Of a DNA stretch of 45,735 nt, positions 24,897 to 34,661 are shown piece by piece. The position numbers and the translations under genes were made by a program. The stretch is from Ignavibacteriales bacterium (lineage in GTDB: Bacteria; Bacteroidota; Ignavibacteria; T3Sed10-11): the NCBI GenBank assembly GCA_003562775.1, contig PWTU01000453.1, forward strand, positions 1 through 45,735, written 5' to 3'. A model generated the notes under the pieces. The model searched no databases, was not told where the DNA came from, and worked only from the letters and a program-made list of their open reading frames with translations. Every line of letters starts with the position of its first letter. Position 1 is the stretch's first letter.

Positions 24897-24942
24897 ACAT
24901 TACATTTGTATGATGACAACAATATATTTATATTAAAGTACT

Positions 24943-26061
24943 ATGACAAAAGATAAAACTATAGCAATAATAGGCGGCGGGGTAATCGGTCTCTCAATCG
25001 GGTGGCAATTGCTGCGCCGGGGAATAAAAGCAGATATTTTTGAACGCGGCGAGGCGGGAAAATCCGCAAGCTGGGTCTCCGCCGGTATGCTTGCACCCGT
25101 CTCAGAAGCCGGATTCGAAGAAATGGATTTACTGCAATTGAATCTTGCAAGCATAGCGCAATTTCCGAGGTTTGCCGATGAACTGAAAGAAGACACCGGT
25201 ATCGATATAGAATTCCGCACGGAAGGGACAATGATGATTGCTGTCGACAGGGATCAATCTGAAAACCTCCGACGATTGTATGAGTTCCGAAAAAAGTTAG
25301 AGCTTCCGGTCGAATGGCTCACGGGATCCGAAGCCCGTGAACGGGAACCGGAACTCTCCCCTGCAATTAAATCGGCTGTGTGGATACCAAACGACTATCA
25401 GGTCGACAACAGGAAATTGATTCATGCACTGATTGATGCAATTAAAAAAAACGACGGAGCGTTATACGAACATACTCCGGTTGAATCGATAGAAATATCC
25501 GGAGAAAAACTAACCGGCATTACAGTAAACAGCGAGCATCGTAGTTACGACACGGTCGTTATTGCCAACGGCGCGTGGGCACGGGCAATCAAAGGTTTAC
25601 CGGAACATATCCGCCCCCCTGTCAGACCGGTGAAAGGGCAAATTCTCACGCTGCGCATGACTGATGACTTTACACTTCGGAAAGTCTTACGATCACCCGA
25701 AGCATATTTTGCACCAAAAAGAGACGGCAGATTAATAATCGGTGCAACCGTGGAGGAAAAAGGATTTGAAACGTATCCAACCGCCGGAGGAATAAAAGAT
25801 ATCCTCGAATCCGCCTGGGAAGCGGTTCCCGGAATTTATGATCTTCCGTTGGAAGAAATCAACGTAGGACTTCGCCCCACCAGCCGCGACAATGCTCCCA
25901 TTATCAGCGACACGCCGGTTGCCGGACTCTACATCTCGACAGGACATTACCGCCATGGCATTTTGTTAACTCCGGTAACCGCCTATGAAATGACTGATTT
26001 AATAATCAACGGCAAACCGTCTGAACTGATACAGCCGTTTTCATTGTTAAGGTTTAAGTGA
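24943..26061 (+). CDS. thiO: Glycine oxidase ThiO
   Basis: A 372-residue FAD-dependent oxidase of the D-amino-acid oxidase family. It converts glycine to iminoacetic acid for thiazole synthesis, using O2. The FAD motif IAIIGGGVIGLSIGWQLLRRG opens the protein. WVSAGMLAP, the C-terminal GLRPTSRDNAPIIS and GHYRHGILLTPVTA are typical of ThiO. Use of ThiO rather than the radical enzyme ThiH points to aerobic growth. It is the first gene of thiOSG-tenI-thiE; its TGA overlaps the thiS ATG by one base. The 46-bp upstream gap is too short for a TPP riboswitch, and none was seen. Confidence 0.95.
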   Translation: MTKDKTIAIIGGGVIGLSIGWQLLRRGIKADIFERGEAGKSASWVSAGMLAPVSEAGFEEMDLLQLNLASIAQFPRFADELKEDTGIDIEFRTEGTMMIAVDRDQSENLRRLYEFRKKLELPVEWLTGSEAREREPELSPAIKSAVWIPNDYQVDNRKLIHALIDAIKKNDGALYEHTPVESIEISGEKLTGITVNSEHRSYDTVVIANGAWARAIKGLPEHIRPPVRPVKGQILTLRMTDDFTLRKVLRSPEAYFAPKRDGRLIIGATVEEKGFETYPTAGGIKDILESAWEAVPGIYDLPLEEINVGLRPTSRDNAPIISDTPVAGLYISTGHYRHGILLTPVTAYEMTDLIINGKPSELIQPFSLLRFK

Positions 26062-26267
26062 TGAAAATCTATGTAAACGGAGAACAGGAAACGCTTCACG
26101 ATAATATAACGCTTGAGGAGTTTCTGAAAACAAAACGAATAGCAAAAGAAGACAAAGGCATTGCTGTCGCCCTCAATGATGATGTTGTTCCCAAATCGGA
26201 TTGGAGTTCACGAATAATCGAGGACGGCGCGAGCATCGAAATCGTACGCGCCGTACAGGGCGGTTAA
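26061..26267 (+). CDS. thiS: Sulfur carrier protein ThiS
   Basis: A 68-residue ubiquitin-like sulfur carrier. It starts MKIYVNGEQE and ends in the diagnostic Gly-Gly (AVQGG), the site of thiocarboxylate formation. It donates sulfur to ThiG. The ATG at 26061 overlaps the thiO stop (TGATG); a GTG one codon earlier is also possible. ThiF, which would adenylate it, is not encoded in the window. Confidence 0.95.
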   Translation: MKIYVNGEQETLHDNITLEEFLKTKRIAKEDKGIAVALNDDVVPKSDWSSRIIEDGASIEIVRAVQGG

Positions 26268-26309
26268 GCATTGTTGTGATCTATAAATACGATAAGGATG
26301 ATGAAGTAC

Positions 26310-27092
26310 ATGAGCGAATTAAAGATCGGAAATAAAATTTTAAAATCACGTTTAATAGTCGGTACTGCACAATATCCTAATCCCGATATTATGTTAAAAG
26401 CACTTGAGGCAAGCGGTACGGAGCTTGTTACGGTTGCAATACGAAGGGTAAATATAAACGATGAATCCGAGGAGTCATTACTGAAACTCGTCGGAAATAA
26501 ATTCGATGTGCTGCCGAATACCGCGGGATGCTATACCGCAAAAGAAGCGATTATGACGGCGAAACTCGCTCGCGAAGCGCTCGGGACCTCGATGATCAAA
26601 CTCGAAGTGATCGGCGATGACGAGACGCTTTTCCCCGATATACCCGAGCTACTGAAAGCCACCGAGCAACTGCTCGATGACGGTTTCACCGTACTGCCTT
26701 ACTGCAACGACGACCCGGTAACGTGCAAGCGCTTAGCCGATATGGGCTGTGCCGCCGTCATGCCGCTCGGCGCCCCGATCGGTTCGGGAATGGGTATACG
26801 CAATCCGTATAACATTATGATCATACGCGATATGATCGATGTTCCGTTGATAATCGATGCGGGTGTAGGCACCGCATCCGATGCATCTGTTGCAATGGAA
26901 TTGGGATGCGACGGCATTCTGTTAAACTCGGCAATAGCGGGTGCACAGCATCCGGTTATGATGGCAACGGCTATAAAACTTGCGGTAGAATCGGGACGGC
27001 TTGCGTACGAAGCCGGGCGTATACCCCGTAAACTCTATGCAAAAGCAACAAGTCCGCTTGAAGGACTTATCTCGACGAGTGCTTCTGAATGA
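26310..27092 (+). CDS. thiG: Thiazole synthase ThiG
   Basis: A 260-residue TIM-barrel enzyme that builds the thiazole phosphate ring from deoxyxylulose phosphate, iminoacetate and ThiS thiocarboxylate. Lys97 in MIKLEVIGD is the Schiff-base lysine. [35 protein letters not shown] and [10 protein letters not shown] are family signatures. In-frame ATGs also occur at 26298 and 26301, but AAGGA (26294-26298) overlaps them and sits 11 bases before the ATG at 26310. The latter start also gives the standard N-terminus [14 protein letters not shown]. It overlaps the next gene by four bases. Confidence 0.95.
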   Translation: MSELKIGNKILKSRLIVGTAQYPNPDIMLKALEASGTELVTVAIRRVNINDESEESLLKLVGNKFDVLPNTAGCYTAKEAIMTAKLAREALGTSMIKLEVIGDDETLFPDIPELLKATEQLLDDGFTVLPYCNDDPVTCKRLADMGCAAVMPLGAPIGSGMGIRNPYNIMIIRDMIDVPLIIDAGVGTASDASVAMELGCDGILLNSAIAGAQHPVMMATAIKLAVESGRLAYEAGRIPRKLYAKATSPLEGLISTSASE

Positions 27093-27712
27093 TAGATTTT
27101 TCACTCTATCTGATCACCGACCGGAAACGAACCGGCGCCCGGTCTGTTATCAAGATCGTTGAAGAAGCATGCCGGGCGGGTGTGCGCGCGGTACAACTAC
27201 GTGAGCCCGGTCTTGACGCCCGTTCTTTATACGATATTGCCGTCGAATTACGCACCATAACCCGCACCTATAATTCAAGGTTATTTATCAACGACCGGAT
27301 TGACGTCGCACTTGCAGTTGATGCAGACGGCGTACATCTACGTGAGCGATCACTGCCGGCGAAGATGGTCCGGGCGCTGCTTCCGGACGATAAAATAATC
27401 GGTGTGAGTGTGCATTCGATTGAAAAAGCAATACAGACGCACACTGAAGGTGCCGATTTTCTGGTTTTCGGTACCGTATTTCCGACGCAAAGCAAACCCG
27501 ATCACGATGCGCTCACCGGAACCGAACCTTTGAAAGAGTTAAAACAAAAAGTCTCGATTCCGGTATTCGCAATCGGCGGTATAACACCCGAAAACACACG
27601 ACTGTGCACCGAAGCGGGAGCAAGCGGGGTGGCTGTTATATCGGCTATAATGCAATCGGGTACTATTCAGGAAACCGTTCAACAATTCAAAAAGGCACTT
27701 GGATCATTATAA
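27089..27712 (+). CDS. tenI: TenI-like thiazole tautomerase (ThiE paralogue)
   Basis: A 207-residue TIM-barrel protein of the ThiE/TenI superfamily. It keeps [23 protein letters not shown] and [13 protein letters not shown]. However, the ThiE motif HLGQEDLP is replaced by HLRERSLP, and the segment [10 protein letters not shown] followed by [12 protein letters not shown] resembles TenI, in which the His of SVHS is catalytic. TenI aromatises the thiazole product of ThiG and has no thiamine phosphate synthase activity. The overlap with thiG (ATGA) supports that role. Annotation as a second ThiE is the alternative. Confidence 0.8.
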   Translation: MIDFSLYLITDRKRTGARSVIKIVEEACRAGVRAVQLREPGLDARSLYDIAVELRTITRTYNSRLFINDRIDVALAVDADGVHLRERSLPAKMVRALLPDDKIIGVSVHSIEKAIQTHTEGADFLVFGTVFPTQSKPDHDALTGTEPLKELKQKVSIPVFAIGGITPENTRLCTEAGASGVAVISAIMQSGTIQETVQQFKKALGSL

Positions 27713-27715
27713 ATT

Positions 27716-28345
27716 ATGAAACCGGCATTGGGACGATTGCACGTATTAACCGACACAATCTTACAATCAAAATACTCACACATCGATCTTGCACGCATGG
27801 CAATCGATGGCGGTGCGGATACAATTCAATTCAGGCAAAAAAAAGGAACTTCGCTTGAAATGTTTCACAACGCAGAATCGATTAAGAAGCTCTGCCTCGA
27901 AGCCGGAATTACTCTGATCGTCGATGACCGGATCGACATTATGCTTGCGGTCGACGCAGAGGGTGTACATCTCGGCCAGTCGGATTTACCATTGCCAGTT
28001 GCAAGAAGATTAATCGGGGATACAAAATTGCTCGGCGGAAGTGCGACGGACTTTGATGAGTTGCGAAAAGTAATCGACGGCGGCGCGGATTATGTGGGTT
28101 TTGGTCCGGTTTTCGGAACCCTGTCCAAAGAGAATCCCGGTACACCGAAGGGCATCGATTTTATGAAACAAGTTGTTGAACGATCTCCCATTCCCGTGGT
28201 AGCGATCGGCGGCATCAAATTAAATCACATCCACGAACTGTTTTCAACGGGCATTCACGGTATAGCAGTCATTAGCGCAATTTGTTGTACAGAAAACCCA
28301 ACAGCCGCCACACAGGAATTTATTAAAAAAATCAATAAATTTTGA
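27716..28345 (+). CDS. thiE: Thiamine phosphate synthase ThiE
   Basis: A 209-residue TIM-barrel enzyme that joins hydroxymethylpyrimidine diphosphate to thiazole phosphate. It carries FRQKKG, IVDDRIDIMLAVDAEGVHLGQSDLP, GADYVGFGPVFGT and IPVVAIGGI. Two positions depart from the consensus: the usual ND of LIND is DD, and the StHt motif is GSATDF. The intact HLGQSDLP makes it the better ThiE candidate of the tandem pair. It starts three bases after the tenI stop and ends the operon. Confidence 0.88.
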   Translation: MKPALGRLHVLTDTILQSKYSHIDLARMAIDGGADTIQFRQKKGTSLEMFHNAESIKKLCLEAGITLIVDDRIDIMLAVDAEGVHLGQSDLPLPVARRLIGDTKLLGGSATDFDELRKVIDGGADYVGFGPVFGTLSKENPGTPKGIDFMKQVVERSPIPVVAIGGIKLNHIHELFSTGIHGIAVISAICCTENPTAATQEFIKKINKF

Positions 28346-28499
28346 GGTGAAATCCCTCAATCCTGTCGATTATATTCTTTTTTTTCCTTAAATTATACCT
28401 TCGTAAGAAGTAGAGTATTACAACAATCATACTTCACCTCATTTCTACTCGATATACACATACGGATTTAATCGTTTAACATTGATAGGGAGAATACCA

Positions 28500-30356
28500 A
28501 TGCAAATCACTTTTCCAGACTATATAAAAAATGAGAAATTAAAAGATTGGATTACGGAAATTGCTCATTTAACCAGACCTGAAAACATTCATTTTTGCGA
28601 CGGCTCACAAGAGGAATACGATACGCTTTGCGACAATCTTGTGAAAAGCGGTACCTTTACAAGACTGAATCCCGAAAAACGACCAAACAGTTATCTTGCT
28701 CTTTCAGATCCGGGAGACGTTGCACGGGTAGAAGACCGTACATTCATATGCAGCAGAAGAAAGTCGAACGCCGGTCCGACAAACAATTGGGTCGATCCCG
28801 ACGAGATGAAACAAACTCTAAATAAATTATTCGACGGTTGTATGCAGGGGCGTACTATGTATGTCATACCATTCAGTATGGGGCCGCTCGGCTCGCCAAT
28901 TTCTCAGATCGGAATCGAGATCAGCGACTCGGCTTATGTCGTTGTAAATATGCGAATTATGACCCGCATGGGCAAAGAGATCTATAAATATCTTGATGAT
29001 GATGGTGCTTTCGTGCCGTGTGTTCACTCGGTCGGTGTACCCCTCAAACCCGGCCAGAAAGATGTACACTGGCCATGTAATCCCGACAACAAATATATTG
29101 TTCATTTCCCGATGGAACGATCTATCTGGTCGTTCGGCAGTGGTTACGGCGGCAACGCGCTGCTCGGAAAAAAGTGTTTTGCACTACGCATTGCATCGGT
29201 TATGGCGCGTGATGAGGGTTGGCTGGCTGAACATATGCTGATTCTCGGCGTCGAATCGCCCGACGGCGAAAAGACCTACGTTGCCGCAGCTTTCCCGAGC
29301 GCCTGCGGTAAAACGAATTTTGCAATGCTTATACCACCAAAAGGATTTGACGGATGGAAGGTAACAACCGTCGGCGATGATATTGCATGGATTAAATTAG
29401 GACCGGACGGTAATTTATATGCAATCAATCCTGAAGCCGGGTTCTTTGGAGTTGCTCCGGGAACATCTTACGATTCCAATCCGAATGCGATGGAAACAAT
29501 AAAAGAAAATACTATATTCACGAATGTCGCCATGACACCCGACGGAGACGTTTGGTGGGAAGATATGACAAAAGAACCTCCGAAAGAATTAATCGACTGG
29601 CAGGGAAATAAATGGACACCGGACAGCGACAAGCCGGCATCGCACCCAAATGCGAGATTCACTGCGCCCGCACGACAGTGTCCATCCATTGATGAGAAAT
29701 GGGAAGATCCATCAGGCGTGCCGATCAGCGCATTTATATTCGGCGGCCGGAGAAGTGAAACGGTGCCGCTCGTCTTTCAATCAATTAACTGGAACTTTGG
29801 CGTTTACATGGCATCGACGATGGGATCCGAAACAACGGCGGCCGCAGCGGGCGCAATCGGGAATGTACGACGTGACCCGATGGCTATGCTTCCGTTCCTC
29901 GGGTATCATATGGCTGATTACTTCAATCATTGGCTGCAATTCGGGCGAATGATCCCGAATCCGTCGCGTGTATTCTTTGTTAACTGGTTCCGGAAAGATA
30001 AAGACGGAAAATTTTTGTGGCCGGGTTTTGGAGAAAACATGCGTGTATTAAAATGGATAGTAGAGAGAGTCAGAGGGAAAGCATATGCAATCGAAAGCCC
30101 GCTTGGCTGGATGCCGCGTTACGAAGATATGGAATGGTCGGGACTCGAATCATTTACCGAAGAAGATTTTACCGAGCTGATGACAGTCGACCGCGAAAAG
30201 TGGAAACAGGAGGTCATATCCCACGATGAATTGTTTGTCGGGAAACTATACGATAAACTGCCGAAGGAATTCATCCATATACGGGAACTGCTGTTATCGA
30301 GTCTTTGGAGAACACCGGAAAAATGGGGTCTTGCACCGGAAGATATACCGACATAA
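28500..30356 (+). CDS. pckG: Phosphoenolpyruvate carboxykinase (GTP)
   Basis: A 618-residue enzyme converting oxaloacetate + GTP to PEP + GDP + CO2, the entry step of gluconeogenesis. The P-loop [12 protein letters not shown] holds the reactive Cys269, Lys271 and Thr272. [14 protein letters not shown] (metal-binding Asp) and [11 protein letters not shown] are GTP-type signatures, as is the whole-protein length. The frame extends to a TTG at 28482, but the ATG at 28500 has AGGGAGAA (28487-28494) at the right distance. It is preceded by a 154-bp gap and followed, 10 bp later, by an SDR gene. Confidence 0.97.
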   Translation: MQITFPDYIKNEKLKDWITEIAHLTRPENIHFCDGSQEEYDTLCDNLVKSGTFTRLNPEKRPNSYLALSDPGDVARVEDRTFICSRRKSNAGPTNNWVDPDEMKQTLNKLFDGCMQGRTMYVIPFSMGPLGSPISQIGIEISDSAYVVVNMRIMTRMGKEIYKYLDDDGAFVPCVHSVGVPLKPGQKDVHWPCNPDNKYIVHFPMERSIWSFGSGYGGNALLGKKCFALRIASVMARDEGWLAEHMLILGVESPDGEKTYVAAAFPSACGKTNFAMLIPPKGFDGWKVTTVGDDIAWIKLGPDGNLYAINPEAGFFGVAPGTSYDSNPNAMETIKENTIFTNVAMTPDGDVWWEDMTKEPPKELIDWQGNKWTPDSDKPASHPNARFTAPARQCPSIDEKWEDPSGVPISAFIFGGRRSETVPLVFQSINWNFGVYMASTMGSETTAAAAGAIGNVRRDPMAMLPFLGYHMADYFNHWLQFGRMIPNPSRVFFVNWFRKDKDGKFLWPGFGENMRVLKWIVERVRGKAYAIESPLGWMPRYEDMEWSGLESFTEEDFTELMTVDREKWKQEVISHDELFVGKLYDKLPKEFIHIRELLLSSLWRTPEKWGLAPEDIPT

Positions 30357-30366
30357 ATTATACCGT

Positions 30367-31482
30367 ATGGACTCAACTATTTTCATTACCGGAGCAACCG
30401 GATTATTTGGCGGCGCCCTTATCGAGCATTATTTAACTTGGGAGCGAGACACGAAAATAATGGCACTGGTACGAGCAGAATCCAAAGAAGCTGCGATTAA
30501 TCGGTTATACTCACAATTAAAAAGTACCCCTACCTTTACTTACCAATTAGAGCTTGAAGCAGCAAAACGGCTAAAGGTCATTCACGGCGATTTCACAAAA
30601 CCGGATCTTAATTTATCCACACCATACATATCCCGGTTGCAACTTTCGGTAACGGATATAATTCACTCGGGCGCATCGGTAGATTTCGGTTTGCCGGTCC
30701 GGGAAGCACGCACTATCAACGTAGAGGGTACAAAGAATGTACTCGATTTTGCATTGCAATGCAGGAAGCTCAATGCATTTCTTCATGTTTCAACCGGTCA
30801 CGTGGCGGGAAAACGGGCAGGGTTAATAAAAGAAAATGAGATCGGCGTCGAGCAAGGTTTTTTAAATAGTTATGAACAAACAAAGGCGGAATCGGAACTA
30901 CTGGTGCATACCTACATGACACGTTTACCGATTACTATCCACCGTTTAACTACTATTATCGGCGATTATACGACAGGATATATCAGACAGTTCGGATTCT
31001 TTCATAATAGTATACGGCTGCTGTCGAAAGGACTGATTCCTTTTCTTGCAGGCGATAGAAATGGTCATCTTGCCCTGATACCGACCGAATATCCCGTTCA
31101 AGCAGTGCATTATTTACATAGAAACAATTTTAAACCGGGTACAACATATCACATCTGTTGCGGACCCGAACGATCGTTCACACTGGAAGTATTTCTCCAT
31201 GAAACGGTCAATCATCTTTCAAAACGCTGTAACAAAGGATCTCTTGCAGCACCTGAAATAATATCACAGGAAGAATTCGAGAAACGAATCGACGACAGCC
31301 GCAATGTTCGATTAACCGCCATTATGAAAGCACTCGGAACGTTTATCGGCCATCTAACCTTGCCAAAAGTATTCGATCAAACAAATGCCCGTCGCGATTT
31401 GGCGGAGAGCGGGATTGAAGCGCCCCCGGTGCAGTCATACTATTATAAAGTGCTCGACGAGTGTGTAAAGAGAGGTAGATAA
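30367..31482 (+). CDS. Thioester-reductase-like SDR (NAD_binding_4 type)
   Basis: A 371-residue extended SDR. The nucleotide motif FITGATGLFGGAL (5-17), the segment VIHGDFTKPDL, IIHSGASVDF, and SYEQTKAE with the catalytic Tyr-x-x-x-Lys are typical of the male-sterility/thioester-reductase group. That group reduces acyl thioesters to aldehydes or alcohols. No acyl-carrier or adenylation domain is fused, so the substrate is unknown. The ATG at 30367 is chosen over upstream in-frame codons that lie inside pckG. Its last 40 bases overlap the convergent histidine kinase gene. Confidence 0.82.
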   Translation: MDSTIFITGATGLFGGALIEHYLTWERDTKIMALVRAESKEAAINRLYSQLKSTPTFTYQLELEAAKRLKVIHGDFTKPDLNLSTPYISRLQLSVTDIIHSGASVDFGLPVREARTINVEGTKNVLDFALQCRKLNAFLHVSTGHVAGKRAGLIKENEIGVEQGFLNSYEQTKAESELLVHTYMTRLPITIHRLTTIIGDYTTGYIRQFGFFHNSIRLLSKGLIPFLAGDRNGHLALIPTEYPVQAVHYLHRNNFKPGTTYHICCGPERSFTLEVFLHETVNHLSKRCNKGSLAAPEIISQEEFEKRIDDSRNVRLTAIMKALGTFIGHLTLPKVFDQTNARRDLAESGIEAPPVQSYYYKVLDECVKRGR

Positions 31483-32504
31483 ATGGTAAACGTCGTGCCT
31501 TTCCCTTTTTCGCTCTCTACTTGAATGGTACCGTGATGAGCTTCGATAATCCATTGAACAAGCGTCAATCCCAATCCTGCCCCCTGGCGCACGTGTTCTC
31601 CATCTTTTGACGCTTGATAAAACGGTTCGAATATTTTTTCCAACTGATCGTTGTCAATTCCGCAACCGGTATCGGATATTTTACATTCGAGACTATTGTT
31701 AAAAACCCGGTATGTTATGTGAATTTTACCTTTTTCAGAGGTAAACTTTAAGGCGTTTTCAATGAGATTAAAAAACACCTGACGGAGTCTTCCCGGATCA
31801 CAGGGTAATGTTACCTGAGGCCCGCGTGCAAGCACAACCGAAATGTCTTTCTCACGGGATAAGAGCAGCACCTCATCGTAAATCTCTCTTATAAACGAAT
31901 GAAAATTGACATTGGTTTTTTCGATCTTCATGGTCCCCGACTGCAATGTGCTAATCGTCAGGAGATCATTTAATAGGTGATGTAACCAGATTATCTCGTC
32001 ATATGTTGATGCGACAATCTCATTCAAACGATCGAATGTAATATCTGTTTGTAAGCCGTCTTCGAGTTGATTTCTGATAATTGAAAGGGGTGTGCGTAAT
32101 TCGTGCGATGCAAGCGAGGAAAAATGCAGGAGACGCTGAACTTTTTCGTGTCTCCGTTTCATAAAGTCGTAAATCGATGCAACGGTAGCAGCACCATCGG
32201 AGTTTTCATTGAGTTGCAAATCTGGTAAATCAATGGATAACGGTTTTTGATCGGCTTCCTCGGTAAATTTTTTAAGGTCTCGCAACGGACCGAGTTGGCG
32301 GTTCACCAAAATATAAATACCGCTTATGACAGCGATAATGAGAACTGGAAATACTATGGCTTGAGCAATTAATAATGCCGGAGCCGGAGATTCAAATACT
32401 CCAAGAAAATAATAAAATAAACCGGCAACAGCAGCAAAAGCAATAACAATCACAATGGCTACGAACAGAGCGTACCATACAAACATTCTACTACTGAATT
32501 TCAT
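31443..32504 (-). CDS. Two-component sensor histidine kinase
   Basis: A 353-residue inner-membrane kinase with two membrane segments (about 9-35 and 43-66) and almost no periplasmic loop, so the stimulus may be within the membrane. His134 lies in ASHELRTPLSIIRNQ. The ATPase domain has NLIENALKF, DTGCGI and GAGLGLTL. It is translated 14 bp after its partner response regulator. Its 3' end runs 40 bases into the convergent SDR gene. Confidence 0.92.
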   Translation of the reverse strand: MKFSSRMFVWYALFVAIVIVIAFAAVAGLFYYFLGVFESPAPALLIAQAIVFPVLIIAVISGIYILVNRQLGPLRDLKKFTEEADQKPLSIDLPDLQLNENSDGAATVASIYDFMKRRHEKVQRLLHFSSLASHELRTPLSIIRNQLEDGLQTDITFDRLNEIVASTYDEIIWLHHLLNDLLTISTLQSGTMKIEKTNVNFHSFIREIYDEVLLLSREKDISVVLARGPQVTLPCDPGRLRQVFFNLIENALKFTSEKGKIHITYRVFNNSLECKISDTGCGIDNDQLEKIFEPFYQASKDGEHVRQGAGLGLTLVQWIIEAHHGTIQVESEKGKGTTFTIYLPLFTHSSSTL

Positions 32505-32518
32505 AGCGCTATTGAAAA

Positions 32519-33214
32519 TTAATTATCTGTCATAATAAAGCCCCGACCTCGAACGGTATTGATAAGCTTACGAGGGTGCCCTCTGTCTATTGCTTCGCGT
32601 ACATAATAGACATAGACATCTACCAGATTTGTTCCTGTATCGAAGTTATATCCCCACACCTGTTCGGCAATTCGCTTCCGGGTCAGCACCTGATTTTTAT
32701 TTCGGATGAAAAATTCCAACAGTGAGAATTCCTTTGGTGAGAGATTAATTTGTTTCTCCCCTCTTTTTACGATTCTGTTCTCAATATCCAATGTAAGGTC
32801 GGCGGCAGTAAGAACACTACGGGACGATATTTCGGATCGACGTAACAGCGCTTCGACGCGTGCAAGAAACTCACCTGAATCAAATGGTTTTACCAGATAA
32901 TCATCGGCGCCGAGACGAAGCCCCCTTACCCTGTCCTCAACAGTGTCACGAGCAGATAGAATAAGCACCGGTGTAGAATCGAATTGCAATCGTATTTCAT
33001 TAATGATATCAAATCCCGATTTTTTCGGCAGATTGATATCCAGTACGATAAGATTGTATTTCTTTTCAAGAACTTTATCAACAGCTTCTACACCGTCAAA
33101 TGCCAGATCGACTACATACCCCTCACGCTTTAAATGCCGCTCAAGTGTACGAGCAAGCTTTTTCTCATCCTCTATTAACAGCACATAGTTCTTACAATTA
33201 TTCGCTTCCCCCAT
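32519..33214 (-). CDS. OmpR/PhoB-family response regulator
   Basis: A 231-residue transcription regulator. The receiver has Glu15-Asp16, phospho-acceptor Asp59 (LIVLDINLPKKSGF), the Ser of ILSARD and Lys of YLVKPFD. The C-terminal winged helix (LSPKEFSLLEFFIRNKNQVLTR, then VDVYVYYVREAID) is the OmpR DNA-binding domain. It is the first gene of a two-gene unit with the kinase at 31443-32504. The 175 bp upstream hold no gene; the palindrome TTAATTAA lies there. Confidence 0.94.
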   Translation of the reverse strand: MGEANNCKNYVLLIEDEKKLARTLERHLKREGYVVDLAFDGVEAVDKVLEKKYNLIVLDINLPKKSGFDIINEIRLQFDSTPVLILSARDTVEDRVRGLRLGADDYLVKPFDSGEFLARVEALLRRSEISSRSVLTAADLTLDIENRIVKRGEKQINLSPKEFSLLEFFIRNKNQVLTRKRIAEQVWGYNFDTGTNLVDVYVYYVREAIDRGHPRKLINTVRGRGFIMTDN

Positions 33215-33389
33215 GAATACCTCTATTTACAAAAGGTAATATTTAATTAATCACGTGCAACTTCATTTTTCAATGCAGCTACAAATGCAACCATAACTAA
33301 ATATACAACAGATAGAGGTTTCGGGCAAATGACTGTGATCCAGCGCAAATTACAATATCTGCTATTTATTTCAAATAATTACGAATGAA

Positions 33390-34661
33390 TTATTCATCAG
33401 AAAGTTGCCGGTACTTTTCACGATATCGTTCAAATAAATTCTTCTGCTTATCCGCCATATCTATTTTTCGCCCAAGAATGAACATTTGCTCTACACTGGC
33501 TCTTAGGTCGAGTATATCACCATCGGTAACGATCAGCGTCGCATCCTTGCCGATTTCGAGCGATCCGATGCGGTCGCTTAGTCCGAATATTTCCGCCGGG
33601 TATAACGTTATGGCTTTCAGGGCTTCGTCTTCCGGCAATCCGAAACCGGCTGCCGTTGCAGCGTGGTGGCGAAGACGCATTGCATTTGCCGATCCGTATT
33701 CTCCGGATACAGCAAATCGTATTCCGGCTTTGTGAAGTCCGGCAGCGTGCGAATATACCTCATCGTAACCCTGCCACGGTCTGCCCGGACTTGTGATCAC
33801 CGGCGTAACGATGACGGGAACGTCTTTTGCTATCAATTGATCCGAGACATAATTTGCATCCCGCCCGCCGACTATTACAAGCCGGAGATTTTCAGATTCA
33901 GCCCAAGTGATTGCCTCCCGAATTTGTCTGGCATTGTTTGCCTGCACTACAACCGGAATTTCTCGCTGCAAGACGGGAATCATTGCTTCCCACCTCATAT
34001 CGATACGGTGTTCTTCCGAAACTGATCGCGCTTTTTTATACGCCCGTGCATTATCAAACGCTTGCTTAAATTCTTCTAATTGATTGCGTGCATTATTGTC
34101 GGTGCCGGTAATCATAGGCCAGTTAATCATCAACCCGATAGGGGCGCGAAGTGTCATTCCCTCCCACGTCCAGCCATCCATAAGCATAGCCGCAGATAGA
34201 CCGGAAATGGTGCTGCCGCTCGGAGAGGAAAGCGACACAGCAACTCCGTGCGATCGGGCGACGGGAATATGTTCGCTCTCGGGGTGGAACGCTTTTTCGG
34301 CCCGAACATTCGGATTGATCTGACCGAATTCATTAAAATCCGATGTAACGTCTACCGCACCGATTTCCGTCAACCCCATATTCGTATATGCATAAATCAA
34401 TCCGGGATACACATACTTGCCGGTTGCATCATACCGCTCGGCATTTTCCGGTATTTCAAGTCCGGTTCCGATTGCGGTAATTTTACCGTCATCGAATAGG
34501 ATAGTACCGTCACTTATCACCCCGTCTGATACGGTGTATATGGTTGCTCCTGTAATTGCAACCGATTGTTGCTGCGGCGGTGCAGGAATTTGTGCCTGCA
34601 AAGAGAAGCATACAATTAGTACGACACCAACTACCGTTAACGATTTTTTAATGATATTCAT
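33390..34661 (-). CDS. Exported amidohydrolase-like protein lacking the HxH metal motif
   Basis: A 423-residue protein with a signal peptide (about 1-23, ending LQAQ). Residues 34-90 have the composite-domain beta pattern of amidohydrolases (ITGATIYTVSDGVISDGTIL, GKYVYPGLI). Where PGLIDAHTH is expected it has PGLIYAYTN: Tyr90, Tyr92 and Asn94 replace the Asp and both His ligands. The C-terminal ALKAITLYPAEIFGLSDRIG and GSLEIGKDATLIV are normal for the family. Hydrolase activity is therefore doubtful. The ATG at 34661 lies 14 bases inside the upstream amidohydrolase gene, with AGGAA before it, so the two are translated together. Confidence 0.85.
   Translation of the reverse strand: MNIIKKSLTVVGVVLIVCFSLQAQIPAPPQQQSVAITGATIYTVSDGVISDGTILFDDGKITAIGTGLEIPENAERYDATGKYVYPGLIYAYTNMGLTEIGAVDVTSDFNEFGQINPNVRAEKAFHPESEHIPVARSHGVAVSLSSPSGSTISGLSAAMLMDGWTWEGMTLRAPIGLMINWPMITGTDNNARNQLEEFKQAFDNARAYKKARSVSEEHRIDMRWEAMIPVLQREIPVVVQANNARQIREAITWAESENLRLVIVGGRDANYVSDQLIAKDVPVIVTPVITSPGRPWQGYDEVYSHAAGLHKAGIRFAVSGEYGSANAMRLRHHAATAAGFGLPEDEALKAITLYPAEIFGLSDRIGSLEIGKDATLIVTDGDILDLRASVEQMFILGRKIDMADKQKNLFERYREKYRQLSDE

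Noticed and set aside
24906-24934. TTGTAT-N17-TATATT as a promoter for thiO
   Set aside because: The -35 matches only three of six consensus bases in a strongly AT-rich stretch; not distinguishable from chance.
24897-24942. TPP riboswitch before thiO
   Set aside because: The gap is only 46 bp and lacks the CTGAGA and other conserved aptamer bases.
28342-28360. TTGAGG/CCTCAA hairpin at the thiE stop, with a T-run at 28378-28385, as a terminator
   Set aside because: Seventeen bases separate the six-bp stem from the T-run, too far for intrinsic termination.
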